Part shown: positions 26,537 to 35,303 of the stretch, one piece after another | Layout of the letters: each line of letters starts with the position of its first letter | Numbering within the stretch: position 1 is the first letter of the stretch | Source: Lactovum miscens | GTDB taxonomy: Bacteria > Bacillota > Bacilli > Lactobacillales > Streptococcaceae | Assembly (NCBI RefSeq): GCF_014202895.1 | Contig: NZ_JACHHV010000017.1 | Location: forward strand, 1-37,385 | DNA: 37,385 bases | Direction: 5' to 3' | Made by a program: the position numbers and the translations under genes | The notes under the pieces: generated by a model | Database searches by the model: none | Told to the model about the DNA's origin: nothing | The model's input: only the letters and a program-made list of their open reading frames with translations

Positions 26537-27115
26537 CTAATCGCGGATTACTTTATAATCTAAGCTTAAAGCGCCTGAGGCTAAAACCTTACTTCGAACT
26601 AATTTCAAATTCTCTTGGTGCTCAAAATTTTTAAACAATTTCAAGCCTTGTCCCACAATCACAGGAGAAATTGTTAGTTTATATTCATCAATCAAGTTAT
26701 ACTTCATCAGCTCATGCGCCAGACGTGGGCTTCCCAGAATCAACATGTCTTGTCCAGGCAGTTCTTTCATTCTTCTGATTTCCCCAGATAAATCTTCTTT
26801 GACTAAGTGGCTATTTTTCCAATTGACTTGATCTAAAGTTCTTGAAAAGACAACCTTCTCAACATTTTCAATCCACTCAAGATGATTTTTTTCGTAATCT
26901 GTCGACTCAGGATTTGTACGAATCGTTGGCCAGTAGCTATACATGCCCTCATAAGTTCCACGCCCCCAAATCACTGTATCAACCGTTGACAAAATATGCT
27001 TTGTTTCCTTTTCCAAGTCATTATCATAAGCTACATAACCAATATCCATGGCTCCATTTGGTCCTTCAACAATACCATCAAGCGATGAATGCAAAAATAA
27101 TACAAGTTTCCTCAT
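26537..27115 (-). CDS. Dihydrofolate-reductase-fold protein (RibD C-terminal domain family)
   Basis: 192 residues of the RibD-C/YwjB-like family: MRKLVLFLHSSLDGIVEGP at the N-terminus, WGRGTYEGM near residue 52, and LILGSPRLAHELMKYNLIDEY with VIVGQGLKLF in the C-terminal half. The fold binds NAD(P)H, but the true substrate of these stand-alone proteins is generally unknown, and it is not a trimethoprim-target DHFR. First gene of the operon; AAGGAG lies 10 bases before the ATG. Confidence 0.85.
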   Translation of the reverse strand: MRKLVLFLHSSLDGIVEGPNGAMDIGYVAYDNDLEKETKHILSTVDTVIWGRGTYEGMYSYWPTIRTNPESTDYEKNHLEWIENVEKVVFSRTLDQVNWKNSHLVKEDLSGEIRRMKELPGQDMLILGSPRLAHELMKYNLIDEYKLTISPVIVGQGLKLFKNFEHQENLKLVRSKVLASGALSLDYKVIRD

Positions 27116-27482
27116 TTTAACTTAACTCCTTTTATTCTATTTAAGCATGATTCAGAGCCTCATTGTGCTTATGCCAATTTACAAAGAGCACACTTAGCAT
27201 TTATATACTAATTAATCTCTTTAAATTTATGCCAATCTTCTAAAAGTGAATTCCGAATGGCTAGAATTTCCTTTCATAGTTTGAGCCCCTTGGAACTAAG
27301 TCCACCAAAGTTAAATCACTAGCTTCTCAACCAAAGAAGGAACCAACCTTACCCTATTTACATTTGAAAGAAGCACAACTTGGGAAATCGGATTTTGTGA
27401 TGACTGACCATTTAATAGAATGGACAGTTGTTTGATTAAATAAAGATTACATCTTTAGAGCTGAGTTTTTTGATCTAGAATT
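27116..27482. other. 367-bp region with a possible gene remnant
   Basis: No intact gene. On the plus strand a stop-free frame of 51 codons (27280-27435) without a start codon ends SDFVMTDHLIEWTVV. The preceding stretch (MARISFHSLSP from 27257) is in another frame, as if one frameshift had split a gene. I cannot name the family. Two imperfect copies of TTATGCCAAT lie at about 27170 and 27228. The promoter of the DHFR-like operon must be in 27120-27200 on the minus strand. Confidence 0.35.
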
Positions 27483-28142
27483 TTACTTGCTCCAATCAAT
27501 CGGACTTTGACCACTTTTAATTAAAAAATCATTAGCTCTGCTGAAAACACCTGAACCAAAAAATCCACGACTAGCTGACAAGGGCGAGGGGTGCGCTGAT
27601 TGTAAAATTAAATGCTTACCCGAGTCAATCAAACTAGCTTTTTTTCGAGCAAACCCTCCCCAGAGAATAAAAACTTTTGGCCGTTCATCATCTGCCGCAA
27701 TCTTAATAAGCTCATCAGTCAGAGGTTCCCAAATTTTTCCAGAATGAGCATTAGACGAGAAGGCAGGAACTGTTAGTACAGCATTCAGTAATAAAACACC
27801 TTGTTCTGCCCAGCCGGTCAAATCTGAAGTTGTTTTATTAATCCCCTCCTCGGCCAATTCTTTTTTTATATTAACAATAGAGTCAGGCCTTGTAACTTTA
27901 AATGTCTCTGGATAAGAAAACGCCAGGCCCTGTGCCTTCCCAGGCTGCGGATATGGATCTTGGCCAACGATCACCACTTTAGTATCAGCCAAGGCAGTTA
28001 ATTCAATTGCTTTAAAAATTTTATCCTCTGCAGGAAAAGTTTGTCCATTTAGATAGGCATCGTTGATAAAAGCCAACATTCTAGTAAAATATTCCTTGGG
28101 TAAACGATGACGTAAACTTTGTGACCAATCCGTTTTATTCAT
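27483..28142 (-). CDS. ung: Uracil-DNA glycosylase
   Basis: Family 1 base-excision repair enzyme removing uracil from DNA. 219 residues with the water-activating motif VGQDPYP near residue 60, LLLNAVLTV near 118, and the DNA-intercalation loop [13 protein letters not shown] near 185. All three diagnostic motifs are intact. Monocistronic on the minus strand. Confidence 0.96.
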   Translation of the reverse strand: MNKTDWSQSLRHRLPKEYFTRMLAFINDAYLNGQTFPAEDKIFKAIELTALADTKVVIVGQDPYPQPGKAQGLAFSYPETFKVTRPDSIVNIKKELAEEGINKTTSDLTGWAEQGVLLLNAVLTVPAFSSNAHSGKIWEPLTDELIKIAADDERPKVFILWGGFARKKASLIDSGKHLILQSAHPSPLSASRGFFGSGVFSRANDFLIKSGQSPIDWSK

Positions 28143-28458
28143 AGTCTAATTCTAACATAGCATGAGTATAGCTTACTATTTTTTTGTTTTTAATAGTAAA
28201 AATAGACATTAAAAGATATACTCTAGTACTTGTTTTTGGATATAAAGTACTCTTTTGCCCTTTTCTCTTCATAGCTCTATTTTGTTATTCAAGCTTATCA
28301 AATAATCTATCTGATCTGAATCCTATTAAGGATTATTGCAATAAAATGTTGCAAAAACAGCCAGAATATTATGGAAAAATATGCTAAAGCTTATTTCTTG
28401 ATAAAAGATTATGGAAGTATATAATATAGTTAGCTAGCAAATTAAATAAGGAGGTGTT
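28143..28458. other. 316-bp divergent intergenic region between ung and marR
   Basis: Contains a hairpin TTACTATT/AATAGTAA (28173-28199), a small stem AATCC/GGATT near 28318-28333, the repeated TTGCAA at about 28335-28354, and the promoter for the MarR gene. A 67-codon frame from a TTG at 28184 has no ribosome site and is not accepted. Confidence 0.5.
28398..28425 (+). promoter_or_regulatory. Promoter of the MarR-rhodanese operon
   Basis: TTGATA (28398-28403), 16-base spacer, TATAAT (28420-28425), 33 bases before the TTG start codon. Confidence 0.7.
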
Positions 28459-28980
28459 TTGGAAAATTTTAAATTTATAGATAGGCCAGATAGCGAGCGT
28501 ATAAAAGCTACTGCTGAAGAGTACCATGAAATTGATGAAAATTTAGTATTGAACTTTTTGAATTTTCAGTGGACCTATCGAGAGATGCAAAAACAATATG
28601 ATGCTTTATTAAGTCAATTTAACTTAACAGAGTCTAGATTTATTATATTAATGTTTTTGAAAAGATCTCCAGAAAATATGCTGCTCCCATCAGATATCTC
28701 TCTAAAGCTAGGCGCTTCTAGGCCTACAGTAAGTAAACTTTTAAAAGCTATGGAACAAATTGATTTGGTAGAAAAAATTACCTCTTCTAGCGATAAAAGA
28801 TCAGCTTATTTTAAGATTACAAATAAAGGTAATGAAACATTAAAAGCCTTTATGCCACACAATTTTGAAGCAGTTAAAACAATTTTTAGTCAGTTAGACT
28901 TAAAAGACCTTGAAAACCTCAAGCACTTATTAAAAGCAATTAACCAAGGAACTTTAAAATTACAGAAAGAAATGGAATAA
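28459..28980 (+). CDS. MarR-family transcriptional regulator
   Basis: 173 residues with an N-terminal extension (~1-35), helical dimerisation segments, and a winged helix at ~75-130 (LPSDISLKLGASRPTVSKLLKAMEQIDLV, then a wing SSSDKRSAYFKIT). This is the MarR pattern with the DKR wing. The start is TTG, because AAGGAGG stands 4 bases upstream and no ATG lies near. The rhodanese-like gene follows after 3 bases, so the regulator probably controls its own operon and senses a redox or sulfur signal (inference). Confidence 0.88.
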   Translation: MENFKFIDRPDSERIKATAEEYHEIDENLVLNFLNFQWTYREMQKQYDALLSQFNLTESRFIILMFLKRSPENMLLPSDISLKLGASRPTVSKLLKAMEQIDLVEKITSSSDKRSAYFKITNKGNETLKAFMPHNFEAVKTIFSQLDLKDLENLKHLLKAINQGTLKLQKEME

Positions 28981-28983
28981 ATC

Positions 28984-29349
28984 ATGGAAACAGAAAAAAT
29001 AGATTTATTAAAAACTTATCTTAGCTTATATATTAACCACACAGTCGTTTTGGCGGATCTTGATAAAGAAGATTCAAAATATGTCGTGCTTGATGTTAGA
29101 AACGCACCAGCTCAAATTAAGAAAGACCAAATAAAGGGAGCATTTGCCATACCGGCAAAAGACTTAAAAAATCACATCAAAGAATTTGATAAAGAAAAAA
29201 TTTATGTTGTTTATGACTGGACTGCGGGTACCACTTTAGGTAAAGAGGCATTGCTCATTCTTCTATCAGAAGGCTTCAAAGCCTATGAGCTTGCTTGTGC
29301 CTTAGAAGGATGGAAAGGAATGAACCTTCCTATCGAGGAAATACAGTAA
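28984..29349 (+). CDS. Rhodanese-fold protein with Asp at the catalytic Cys position
   Basis: 121 residues with the rhodanese layout: VVLDVRNA (CH2A-like, near 34-41), IKGAFAIPAKDL, and an active-site loop YVVYDWTAGTTLG followed by a C-terminal EGWKGMNLP. The loop position that holds the sulfur-carrying Cys in active rhodaneses is D78. Classical sulfurtransferase activity is therefore unlikely unless C109 or another Cys substitutes. I recall similar YDWT...GTTLG proteins in lactic acid bacteria without known function. Coupled to the preceding MarR gene and ended by a strong terminator. Confidence 0.8.
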   Translation: METEKIDLLKTYLSLYINHTVVLADLDKEDSKYVVLDVRNAPAQIKKDQIKGAFAIPAKDLKNHIKEFDKEKIYVVYDWTAGTTLGKEALLILLSEGFKAYELACALEGWKGMNLPIEEIQ

Positions 29350-29369
29350 AATACAATATTTTAGCTAAA

Positions 29370-29405
29370 AACCACTTGACATAAGTCAAGTGGTTACTTT
29401 TATTT
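29370..29405 (+). terminator. Terminator of the MarR-rhodanese operon
   Basis: AACCACTTGAC, loop ATAA, GTCAAGTGGTT: an 11-bp perfect stem, followed by ACTTTTATTTT. The rest of the gap up to 29568 shows nothing distinct. Confidence 0.88.
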
Positions 29406-29568
29406 TCAAGCCACTTTTGATTTTTTTATTGACAGGACGAGAAGTAAGCATAACAAGAGCTATTAGCATGCATTTTTTAATTAAAATGAACACTAAATAT
29501 CAACACTCAGCCAGCTGTATTATTTTGAGAAGTGCTTAGTATACCATCTTGATGATTAATAAAATTTT

Positions 29569-30711
29569 CTAGTGCCTATCTTTTGCTTTGCTCTTTATAG
29601 CTAACTTCATAAAGAAAGGAGCAAGTAGGGTAACCAGAATTATAACGATAACCAACTCGGAATATAAGTCATGACTAATAATTGACGCTGCAAGCCCAAT
29701 TTGTGCCACTATCAATGCCATTTCTCCCCTAGATATCATGCCTGTCCCAATCAATAAACTATCCTGATGGTTTAATTTTAAAGCTCGACTCGTAAGATAA
29801 ACCGGAAGAAATTTTGTCAACACCCCCAAAATTACAAAAAGTAAAATGATCATAGGGTTCTTTAAAACGCTATCCAACCGGACAGAAGTCGCTATTGAAA
29901 CAAAGAAGACTGGAATAAATACAACATAACCAATCACTGATGTATATTCTTCAATTTTATGCGATAGCTCAGTTTGGCTAACAGCAAGCCCAACGAAGAA
30001 GGCACCAATGACAGCTGACATACCAACAGCAGTCGCTAGCAAGCTCAAACTTAAGCACAAAATTAAAGCAACTGTTGTGTGTTTAGCATAAACAGGAATC
30101 ATTTCAACAAATTTCCATAATCTGGGAAGTATTCTGTGGAATAGAAAAAGAAATAGAAAGAAAAGAATTTCTAAACCAAATTTAACAATAAGATTGGCAT
30201 TACCTTCCTGAGTTGATGAAAAGATTGAAAGTAAAAATATAGCGAGAATGTCATCCACCACCGCTGCACCAAGAATTATAGAACCAGCCTTGGTCGAAAG
30301 TTTACCATATTCTTGCAGAACTTCCACTGTAATTGAAACTGAAGTAGCCGCAAAAACTATTCCATAAAAGAAACTCGTCGTTAGAGTATAATTCAAAATT
30401 TGGGCAACTAACCAAAAAACAATAAGTGGCCCAATTACTCCAGCTATCGCTACAAGCATTGAAAATTTAAAATTTTTCTTTAATAATGAAAGATCACTTT
30501 CAATACCTGCTAAAAACATTAACAAGATTACACCAATTTCGGATAAAACCTCAATCGTCTGACCGCCATGTATCCAGTTCAAAACAGAAGGAGACAAGAT
30601 AATGCCAACCAACATTTGACCCACAACTGCTGGAATTTTTAGTCTTTTTGAGCAGATCGTAGCAATTAGAGAAGCAATTAATATGATCGTAATTTGTAAA
30701 ATATCAGACAT
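29569..30711 (-). CDS. napA: Sodium/proton antiporter of the CPA2 (NapA) family
   Basis: 380 residues, nearly the length of Enterococcus hirae NapA, with about 12-13 membrane segments and no soluble TrkA domain. The paired aspartates D153-D154 in AAVVDDILAI are the electrogenic CPA2 ion site. FLAGIESDL after segment 2 is also typical. It lies 30 bases after the APC permease in a MarR-APC-NapA operon. This is a second Na+/H+ antiporter beside the CPA1 gene at 14828. Confidence 0.88.
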   Translation of the reverse strand: MSDILQITIILIASLIATICSKRLKIPAVVGQMLVGIILSPSVLNWIHGGQTIEVLSEIGVILLMFLAGIESDLSLLKKNFKFSMLVAIAGVIGPLIVFWLVAQILNYTLTTSFFYGIVFAATSVSITVEVLQEYGKLSTKAGSIILGAAVVDDILAIFLLSIFSSTQEGNANLIVKFGLEILFFLFLFLFHRILPRLWKFVEMIPVYAKHTTVALILCLSLSLLATAVGMSAVIGAFFVGLAVSQTELSHKIEEYTSVIGYVVFIPVFFVSIATSVRLDSVLKNPMIILLFVILGVLTKFLPVYLTSRALKLNHQDSLLIGTGMISRGEMALIVAQIGLAASIISHDLYSELVIVIILVTLLAPFFMKLAIKSKAKDRH

Positions 30712-30741
30712 AGCATGATTATAGCATTTTGAGAAATTAGA

Positions 30742-31965
30742 CTAGATAGCTTGTAATAATTTAATTACAAAATAAATAAATGAAAGTATGATTAAGATTC
30801 CAAAACCAAATTCAAGCACTTGAAGATTGAAACTAAACAATAATATAATCGAGAGCAGGATCGTTGCTAAACCAACTTTAAAAAATTTTTCCTTTATGTT
30901 TGAAATTCCCGTAGAAAGATATTGCACGAAACTCATAAATACAGTCAATCCACTTAGAAACACGAAATTTCCAATTGAAAATAGAATTGCTGCAGTGAAA
31001 ATCGTAAGAAGTATCGCCAGAGTTGCCGCGCCAAATTTGTTCTCCTGAGCAACAATGCTGGGCACATCTTCATGATCCTTTGCTAAGCTTGCCAAAATAA
31101 CTGGGGCATTGAAGGTTGCCGTAATGATAACTCCCAAAATTGAGATACATATTCCCACAATAATAACTGGAAGACCAAGATTGCCAAACAATTTTTCAAA
31201 GGCAATCGCTGCAGGAACTGCATAGTTAGGCAATGTTGAACCAAGTACTCCAATGGTAATTGCATGAATTGCCACATAAACCCCCATACAAGTCAAAATA
31301 ACAGCCACAAGCATTATTGGCAAGGTTCGTCTTGGATTCCTCATTTTCTCAGCATTAACTGGTAAAAAGGCAAAACCAGGGAAAAAGAAGAAAACTGCGC
31401 CATAAGCTGCTAGAAACCCGTTAATTCCTCCCGTAAATGCAACATTCGAAAAATTGACCTTATGCGTAAACCAGATAGTTCCAAAAACAAACAAGAGGAC
31501 GATAGCTATCTTTACAATTGATGTCAGGTTATCTAGCTTCGAAATTATACCAGACCCAAAATAAGAAACTAATCCTAATGCAAGAATGAGCCCTAGTCCC
31601 AATTCTTTAACTGGGAGCTTATTATCCAACATCTGGCCAGCCGTCATTAGAGCAGCCACTTCTGCTGCCAAAGTTACAGTGCTTTGAATCCAGACTCCCA
31701 TGCCAACGATATAACCTGCAAAAAGTCCAAACGTATCCTTGGCATAGACGAAAGCACCCCCATTTTCCGGGTAAATTCTTGCCATATTTGCATATGAAAA
31801 TGATATGACTAAAATCGACAAACTTGCTAATATTATTGCTAATAAAGATAGAGTACCTGCATCTTTATAGATTTTCCCAGCGAGAAGGAAAATACCAGAC
31901 CCGATGATTGAGTTAATTCCAAGCAAGAATACTGCAAACGGGGACATTAGTTTATCATTCTTCAT
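30742..31965 (-). CDS. APC-superfamily amino acid/polyamine permease
   Basis: 407 residues, about 12 membrane segments. The N-terminal GINSIIGSGIFLLAGKIYKDAG is the APC helix-1 glycine motif that binds the substrate carboxylate and amino groups. A Glu/Asn-rich segment YPENGGAFVYAKDTFG follows in helix 2-3. The substrate is not predictable. Its start overlaps the MarR stop by 4 bases (ATGA), so expression is tightly coupled. Coupling with napA suggests a pH-homeostasis or amino-acid/antiport pair (inference). Confidence 0.88.
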   Translation of the reverse strand: MKNDKLMSPFAVFLLGINSIIGSGIFLLAGKIYKDAGTLSLLAIILASLSILVISFSYANMARIYPENGGAFVYAKDTFGLFAGYIVGMGVWIQSTVTLAAEVAALMTAGQMLDNKLPVKELGLGLILALGLVSYFGSGIISKLDNLTSIVKIAIVLLFVFGTIWFTHKVNFSNVAFTGGINGFLAAYGAVFFFFPGFAFLPVNAEKMRNPRRTLPIMLVAVILTCMGVYVAIHAITIGVLGSTLPNYAVPAAIAFEKLFGNLGLPVIIVGICISILGVIITATFNAPVILASLAKDHEDVPSIVAQENKFGAATLAILLTIFTAAILFSIGNFVFLSGLTVFMSFVQYLSTGISNIKEKFFKVGLATILLSIILLFSFNLQVLEFGFGILIILSFIYFVIKLLQAI

Positions 31966-32435
31966 TCAGCAAACTCCCCATTAAGTTGCGCAAGGAAGCG
32001 AAAGACAGTTTTTAGATCTGACTCTGAAAACTGATCCGATACCTTTTTAAATCTGTGGCTTTGCTCACTATTATATAATTCTCTAACTTGAGCAATTGTT
32101 TCCCCATCAAGCGTATTTTGAATAAAAAATTCTTTTTTATTGCTTGGATGAGGGATTTTTATTACCAATCCATATTTTTCTAATCGTGCAATGGATTTTG
32201 AAATTGCACTTTGTGTAACGTCAATTCGTTCAACTATGTCTTTTGCGCGGAAATTTTCTCCCTTGTTAGCATACAGAACAGTCAAATCTGTCTTACTTAA
32301 CTTTTGGTAAACATCAAAAAGTGGGGCCGGAAGTTCCTCATGAAATAACTTTCTAAGTTTTTGAAGATCGTGATCTTTTGAAATAATACGCTTTAGTTCT
32401 TTACGAATTTCTACGCGAAGTTCTTTTTTCTTCAT
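31962..32435 (-). CDS. MarR-family regulator of the APC-NapA operon
   Basis: 157 residues. The winged-helix core FRAKDIVERIDVTQSAISKSIARLEKYGLV lies at ~68-97 with wing PHPSNKKEFFI. The N-terminal ~30 residues are basic (KKKELRVEIRKELKRI). First gene of the operon, overlapping the permease by 4 bases. A perfect palindrome lies 36 bases upstream, the expected place for autorepression. Confidence 0.87.
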   Translation of the reverse strand: MKKKELRVEIRKELKRIISKDHDLQKLRKLFHEELPAPLFDVYQKLSKTDLTVLYANKGENFRAKDIVERIDVTQSAISKSIARLEKYGLVIKIPHPSNKKEFFIQNTLDGETIAQVRELYNSEQSHRFKKVSDQFSESDLKTVFRFLAQLNGEFAE

Positions 32436-32454
32436 TTTAAATTCCTAGGATTCT

Positions 32455-32487
32455 ATTATAGTGCTGTGTTAATAATATCATATTATT
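32455..32487 (-). promoter_or_regulatory. MarR operon promoter with palindromic operator
   Basis: On the minus strand a TATAAT (32460-32455) lies 19 bases before the start codon. Plus-strand AATAATATCATATTATT (32471-32487) is a perfect 8-1-8 palindrome covering the spacer and -35 area. A bound MarR dimer there would block the promoter. Confidence 0.6.
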
Positions 32488-32834
32488 TATATATTCTAGG
32501 GAATTAAAATTTTAGCATCATTGAGCTTACTTTAAATGGTCAACTAACATACAGCTATATAGAAGTAATTGAGTTCCCTTCTACTAAGGTCAGCAGGTTT
32601 ACATTTTTCTAACTCTCGTTTTAAAGATTCAGAAAATGGTTGGCACATTAAATTTATACCTGAATGTAATCAACTTCGTTTAGCTCTTTTATCCATAAAG
32701 GACTTGGTCCTAAAAACTCTCGAAGCAATTATTTCAAATTATTACTCCCTTCTTGAACACATCTTTTTTAACCACTTGATCTCTCAAACAATTTCGTGTA
32801 AGCACTACTCCTATTAGCTAATCCAGCCTTCAAT

Positions 32835-32863
32835 TTGACAAAATTATCAAAAGGGGTTAGAAT
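32835..32863 (+). promoter_or_regulatory. Promoter of the trpS T-box transcript
   Basis: Consensus TTGACA (32835-32840), exact 17-base spacer, TAGAAT (32858-32863). The region 32488-32820 before it shows no gene or clear structure. Confidence 0.88.
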
Positions 32864-32869
32864 TTCACT

Positions 32870-33050
32870 ATCAGAAAAGTAGCTTTTGCCTGAATCTATA
32901 GAAAGTTGGTGGTTGTGCGAACCAACGTTTTCGGAAAGTGAAATTGGGTCTGAAATTTTTTAAGAATTTGTAAGCAAAAATCTCAAAAGATATAAATCAC
33001 GGTGGTACCGCGCTTAAGCGCCCGTTGGCAATTAGTTGCCATGGGTTTTT
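32870..33050 (+). promoter_or_regulatory. Tryptophan T-box riboswitch controlling trpS
   Basis: The leader senses uncharged tRNA-Trp. Stem I is closed by TCAGA (32871-32875) with TCTGA (32949-32953). The 5' side has the AGTA motif and the 3' side has GTGAAATTGGG, placing TGG (32945-32947) as the Trp specifier. The apical arm is GTTGGT/ACCAAC. The T-box GGTGGTACCGCG (33001-33012) carries the TGG bulge that pairs with the tRNA CCA end. The terminator CCCGTTGGCAA/TTGCCATGGG plus T5 (33021-33050) competes with the antiterminator. Stem I is short. Confidence 0.92.
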
Positions 33051-33076
33051 ATTTTATAAATTTTAAGGAAAATAGA

Positions 33077-34102
33077 ATGTCTAAACCAATTATTCTCACT
33101 GGAGATCGTCCAACCGGAAAACTCCATATCGGTCACTATGTTGGCTCCCTTCGTCGCCGCGTAGCTATGCAAAATGAAGGAATCTATGATACTTTCGTTA
33201 TGATGGCTGATATGCAAGCCCTGACTGATCATGCCAAAGAACCTGAAAAAATTATTGAATCTATAGGTAATGTTGGGCTTGACTACTTAGCCGCTGGGCT
33301 GGATCCTGCAAAGACAACCATCTTTTTACAAAGCCAGATACCAGAGTTGGCTGAACTCACCATGTACTATATGAATTTGGTCAGTCTTAGCCGCGTTTTA
33401 CGTAATCCAACTGTAAAGACAGAAATTGAACAGAAGAACTTTGGTGAAGGTGTTCCCTCTGGTTTTGCCATGTATCCAATTTCTCAAGCTGCTGATATTA
33501 CTGCCTTCAAAGCAACACATGTTCCTGTTGGTAATGATCAAGCCCCAATGATTGAACAAACACGTGAAATTGTTCGTTCCTTTAATCATACCTATAATTG
33601 CGAAGTTCTTGTTGAACCATCTGGGATTTATCCTGAAAATGAAACGGAAGGTCGTCTTCCCGGTCTTGACGGCAATGCTAAAATGTCAAAATCACTCAAC
33701 AATGGTATTTACCTAGCTGACGATGCAGACACCTTGAAGAAAAAAGTGATGAGCATGTATACCGACCCGACCCACGTCAACGTGGCTGACCCTGGTCACA
33801 TTGAAGGTAACATGGTATTTCACTACATGGATGTCTTCGGTCAAACGGAAGATCAAGCCCAAATTGCAAAAATGAAGGAGCACTATCAGATAGGGGGACT
33901 TGGAGATGTTAAGACAAAGAAGTTCCTGCTTGAAATTCTTGACCGCGAGCTCCGACCAATTCGCGAGCGACGGCTTGAACTCGCCAAAAATATGGATTAT
34001 GTTTACGAAGTACTGAAAAAAGGTTCCGAAAAAGCAGAAGCCAAAGCTTCCCAAACGTTAGACGAAGTAAAATCTGCTATGGGAATTAATTATTTTAAAT
34101 AA
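33077..34102 (+). CDS. trpS: Tryptophanyl-tRNA synthetase
   Basis: Class I synthetase charging tRNA-Trp, 341 residues. HIGH motif HIGH at 17-20 and KMSKS at 202-206. The [13 protein letters not shown] and MADMQALT segments are diagnostic for TrpRS. The start is ATG 33077 with AAGGAA 7 bases upstream; an in-frame GTG-like start at 33002 lies inside the T-box and is excluded. The upstream T-box with a TGG specifier agrees with the assignment. Confidence 0.97.
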   Translation: MSKPIILTGDRPTGKLHIGHYVGSLRRRVAMQNEGIYDTFVMMADMQALTDHAKEPEKIIESIGNVGLDYLAAGLDPAKTTIFLQSQIPELAELTMYYMNLVSLSRVLRNPTVKTEIEQKNFGEGVPSGFAMYPISQAADITAFKATHVPVGNDQAPMIEQTREIVRSFNHTYNCEVLVEPSGIYPENETEGRLPGLDGNAKMSKSLNNGIYLADDADTLKKKVMSMYTDPTHVNVADPGHIEGNMVFHYMDVFGQTEDQAQIAKMKEHYQIGGLGDVKTKKFLLEILDRELRPIRERRLELAKNMDYVYEVLKKGSEKAEAKASQTLDEVKSAMGINYFK

Positions 34103-34107
34103 ATTTG

Positions 34108-34140
34108 AATAAAGAAGTCCTTTAAGGCTTCTTTATTTTT
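34108..34140 (+). terminator. Terminator after trpS
   Basis: AATAAAGAAG (34108-34117), inner CC/GG pair, CTTCTTTATT (34128-34137), then T-rich: a 10-bp stem or longer. Confidence 0.93.
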
Positions 34141-34198
34141 TAATTCTGATGAATTTAAAAAAGATATAGGCTATAATTAAAATGAGAAGTTAAGTAAA

Positions 34199-34885
34199 AT
34201 GATTGGAATCGGAAAGATGATTGACCTAGATAAAATTGCAAACTTTGCACGAGAAATTCATTCTGTTAATAACAATGGGCATGCCTTTGATCATATTGAG
34301 CGTGTTGTTGCCTTAGCAAAAAAAATACTTATTGCTGAAACATCAGCTGATGACGAGTTAGTCCTTGTCTCCTGTTATTTGCATGATACGTATGATGAAA
34401 AACTAACCACGGATGTTCCAGCCCAAAAAGCAAATGTTAAGGCTTTTTTACTCACTCTTACGAATGAGGTATTCATTGAAAAAACTTTTGAGATTATCGA
34501 CCATATGAGTTTTTCCTCTAACTTGGAACAAAAATTCATTCTTGATATTAATGGAAAAATTGTTCAAGACGCCGATCGTCTTGACGCTATGGGAGCCTGG
34601 GGAATTGTTCGCACCCTCGAATATGGTTGGTCACGAGGACGTGAGTTTTACAATCCAGATATACAAGTACAAAAATATCTTTCCAAATCCGACTATCACG
34701 GTCAGGAAAAAAATACTACAATTAATCACTTTTATGAAAAGTTATTCTTGTTAAAAGACTTACTAAATACTGCAGAAGGTCAAAGACTTGGCTCTCAGCG
34801 TCACCAAATTATGCTAGACTTTGTTTCTTCTATTGAACGGGAATATGATGAAACTCACCCCTCAGCTTTTCATAAAAACTTGTAG
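34199..34885 (+). CDS. HD-domain metal-dependent phosphohydrolase
   Basis: 228 residues with the HD signature in order: H28/H32 in GHAFDHIERV, the HD pair in CYLHDTYDE (near 62-63), and the final Asp in VQDADRLDAMGAWG. The family (YedJ/YpgQ-like) hydrolyses nucleotides or phosphodiesters in the cytosol; the substrate is unknown. The chosen ATG has GAGAAG about 8 bases upstream. The second ATG, six codons later, is possible but lies too close to its GGAAAG. Confidence 0.88.
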   Translation: MIGIGKMIDLDKIANFAREIHSVNNNGHAFDHIERVVALAKKILIAETSADDELVLVSCYLHDTYDEKLTTDVPAQKANVKAFLLTLTNEVFIEKTFEIIDHMSFSSNLEQKFILDINGKIVQDADRLDAMGAWGIVRTLEYGWSRGREFYNPDIQVQKYLSKSDYHGQEKNTTINHFYEKLFLLKDLLNTAEGQRLGSQRHQIMLDFVSSIEREYDETHPSAFHKNL

Positions 34886-35303
34886 AAATGGCAAGACTCT
34901 TTACGGCCAGCCATATCTTGTAATCAAATCAGATTTTATTTTACTAGAAAATTCAACTTATTGTGATTTATGTAGAAAACATCAAACCAACAAGTATTTG
35001 GACGGAGGAACCAACAACACTCAACCTTTATTGTTAGAATAAGATCTTATGCACTAGTAGTAACTTTTGTGACTTTTATTGCCGGAAAACTCCCAGTTTA
35101 ATCAAAATATTTCATTTTATAATAAAGCCAAACTATTCTGATTTCCTTAACCTTGAAATAAAAAATACCACATAAGGTTTTCAATACCTTGATTTTTGAA
35201 ACCTTAACTTGACAGTTCACGAAAAAATCATATTGATTTTTTCTTTCAATACGATTTATTATAGAGTACTTATTATTTGCTTCTTATTTTTTTAAATCTT
35301 CAC
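34886..35303. other. 418-bp intergenic region with two hairpins
   Basis: A frame overlapping the end of the HD gene stays open to 35042 (ending NKYLDGGTNNTQPLLLE), but nothing supports it as a gene. Two structures are clear: AAGGTTT-TCAA...TTGA-AAACCTT at 35174-35205 and GAAAAAATCA/TGATTTTTTC at 35221-35243, the latter probably a bidirectional terminator for the HD gene and for the opposing gene at 35304. Confidence 0.5.
35221..35243. terminator. Bidirectional terminator before the F420-type reductase
   Basis: GAAAAAATCA, loop TAT, TGATTTTTTC: a 10-bp perfect stem with T-runs in both directions. Confidence 0.7.

Noticed and set aside
28184-28387. 67-codon frame before the MarR gene
   Set aside because: TTG start without ribosome site, AT-rich filler composition, no recognisable family.
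33002-33076. N-terminal extension of TrpS starting at 33002
   Set aside because: It would be encoded by the T-box and terminator; the ATG at 33077 has a ribosome site and matches the normal protein start.
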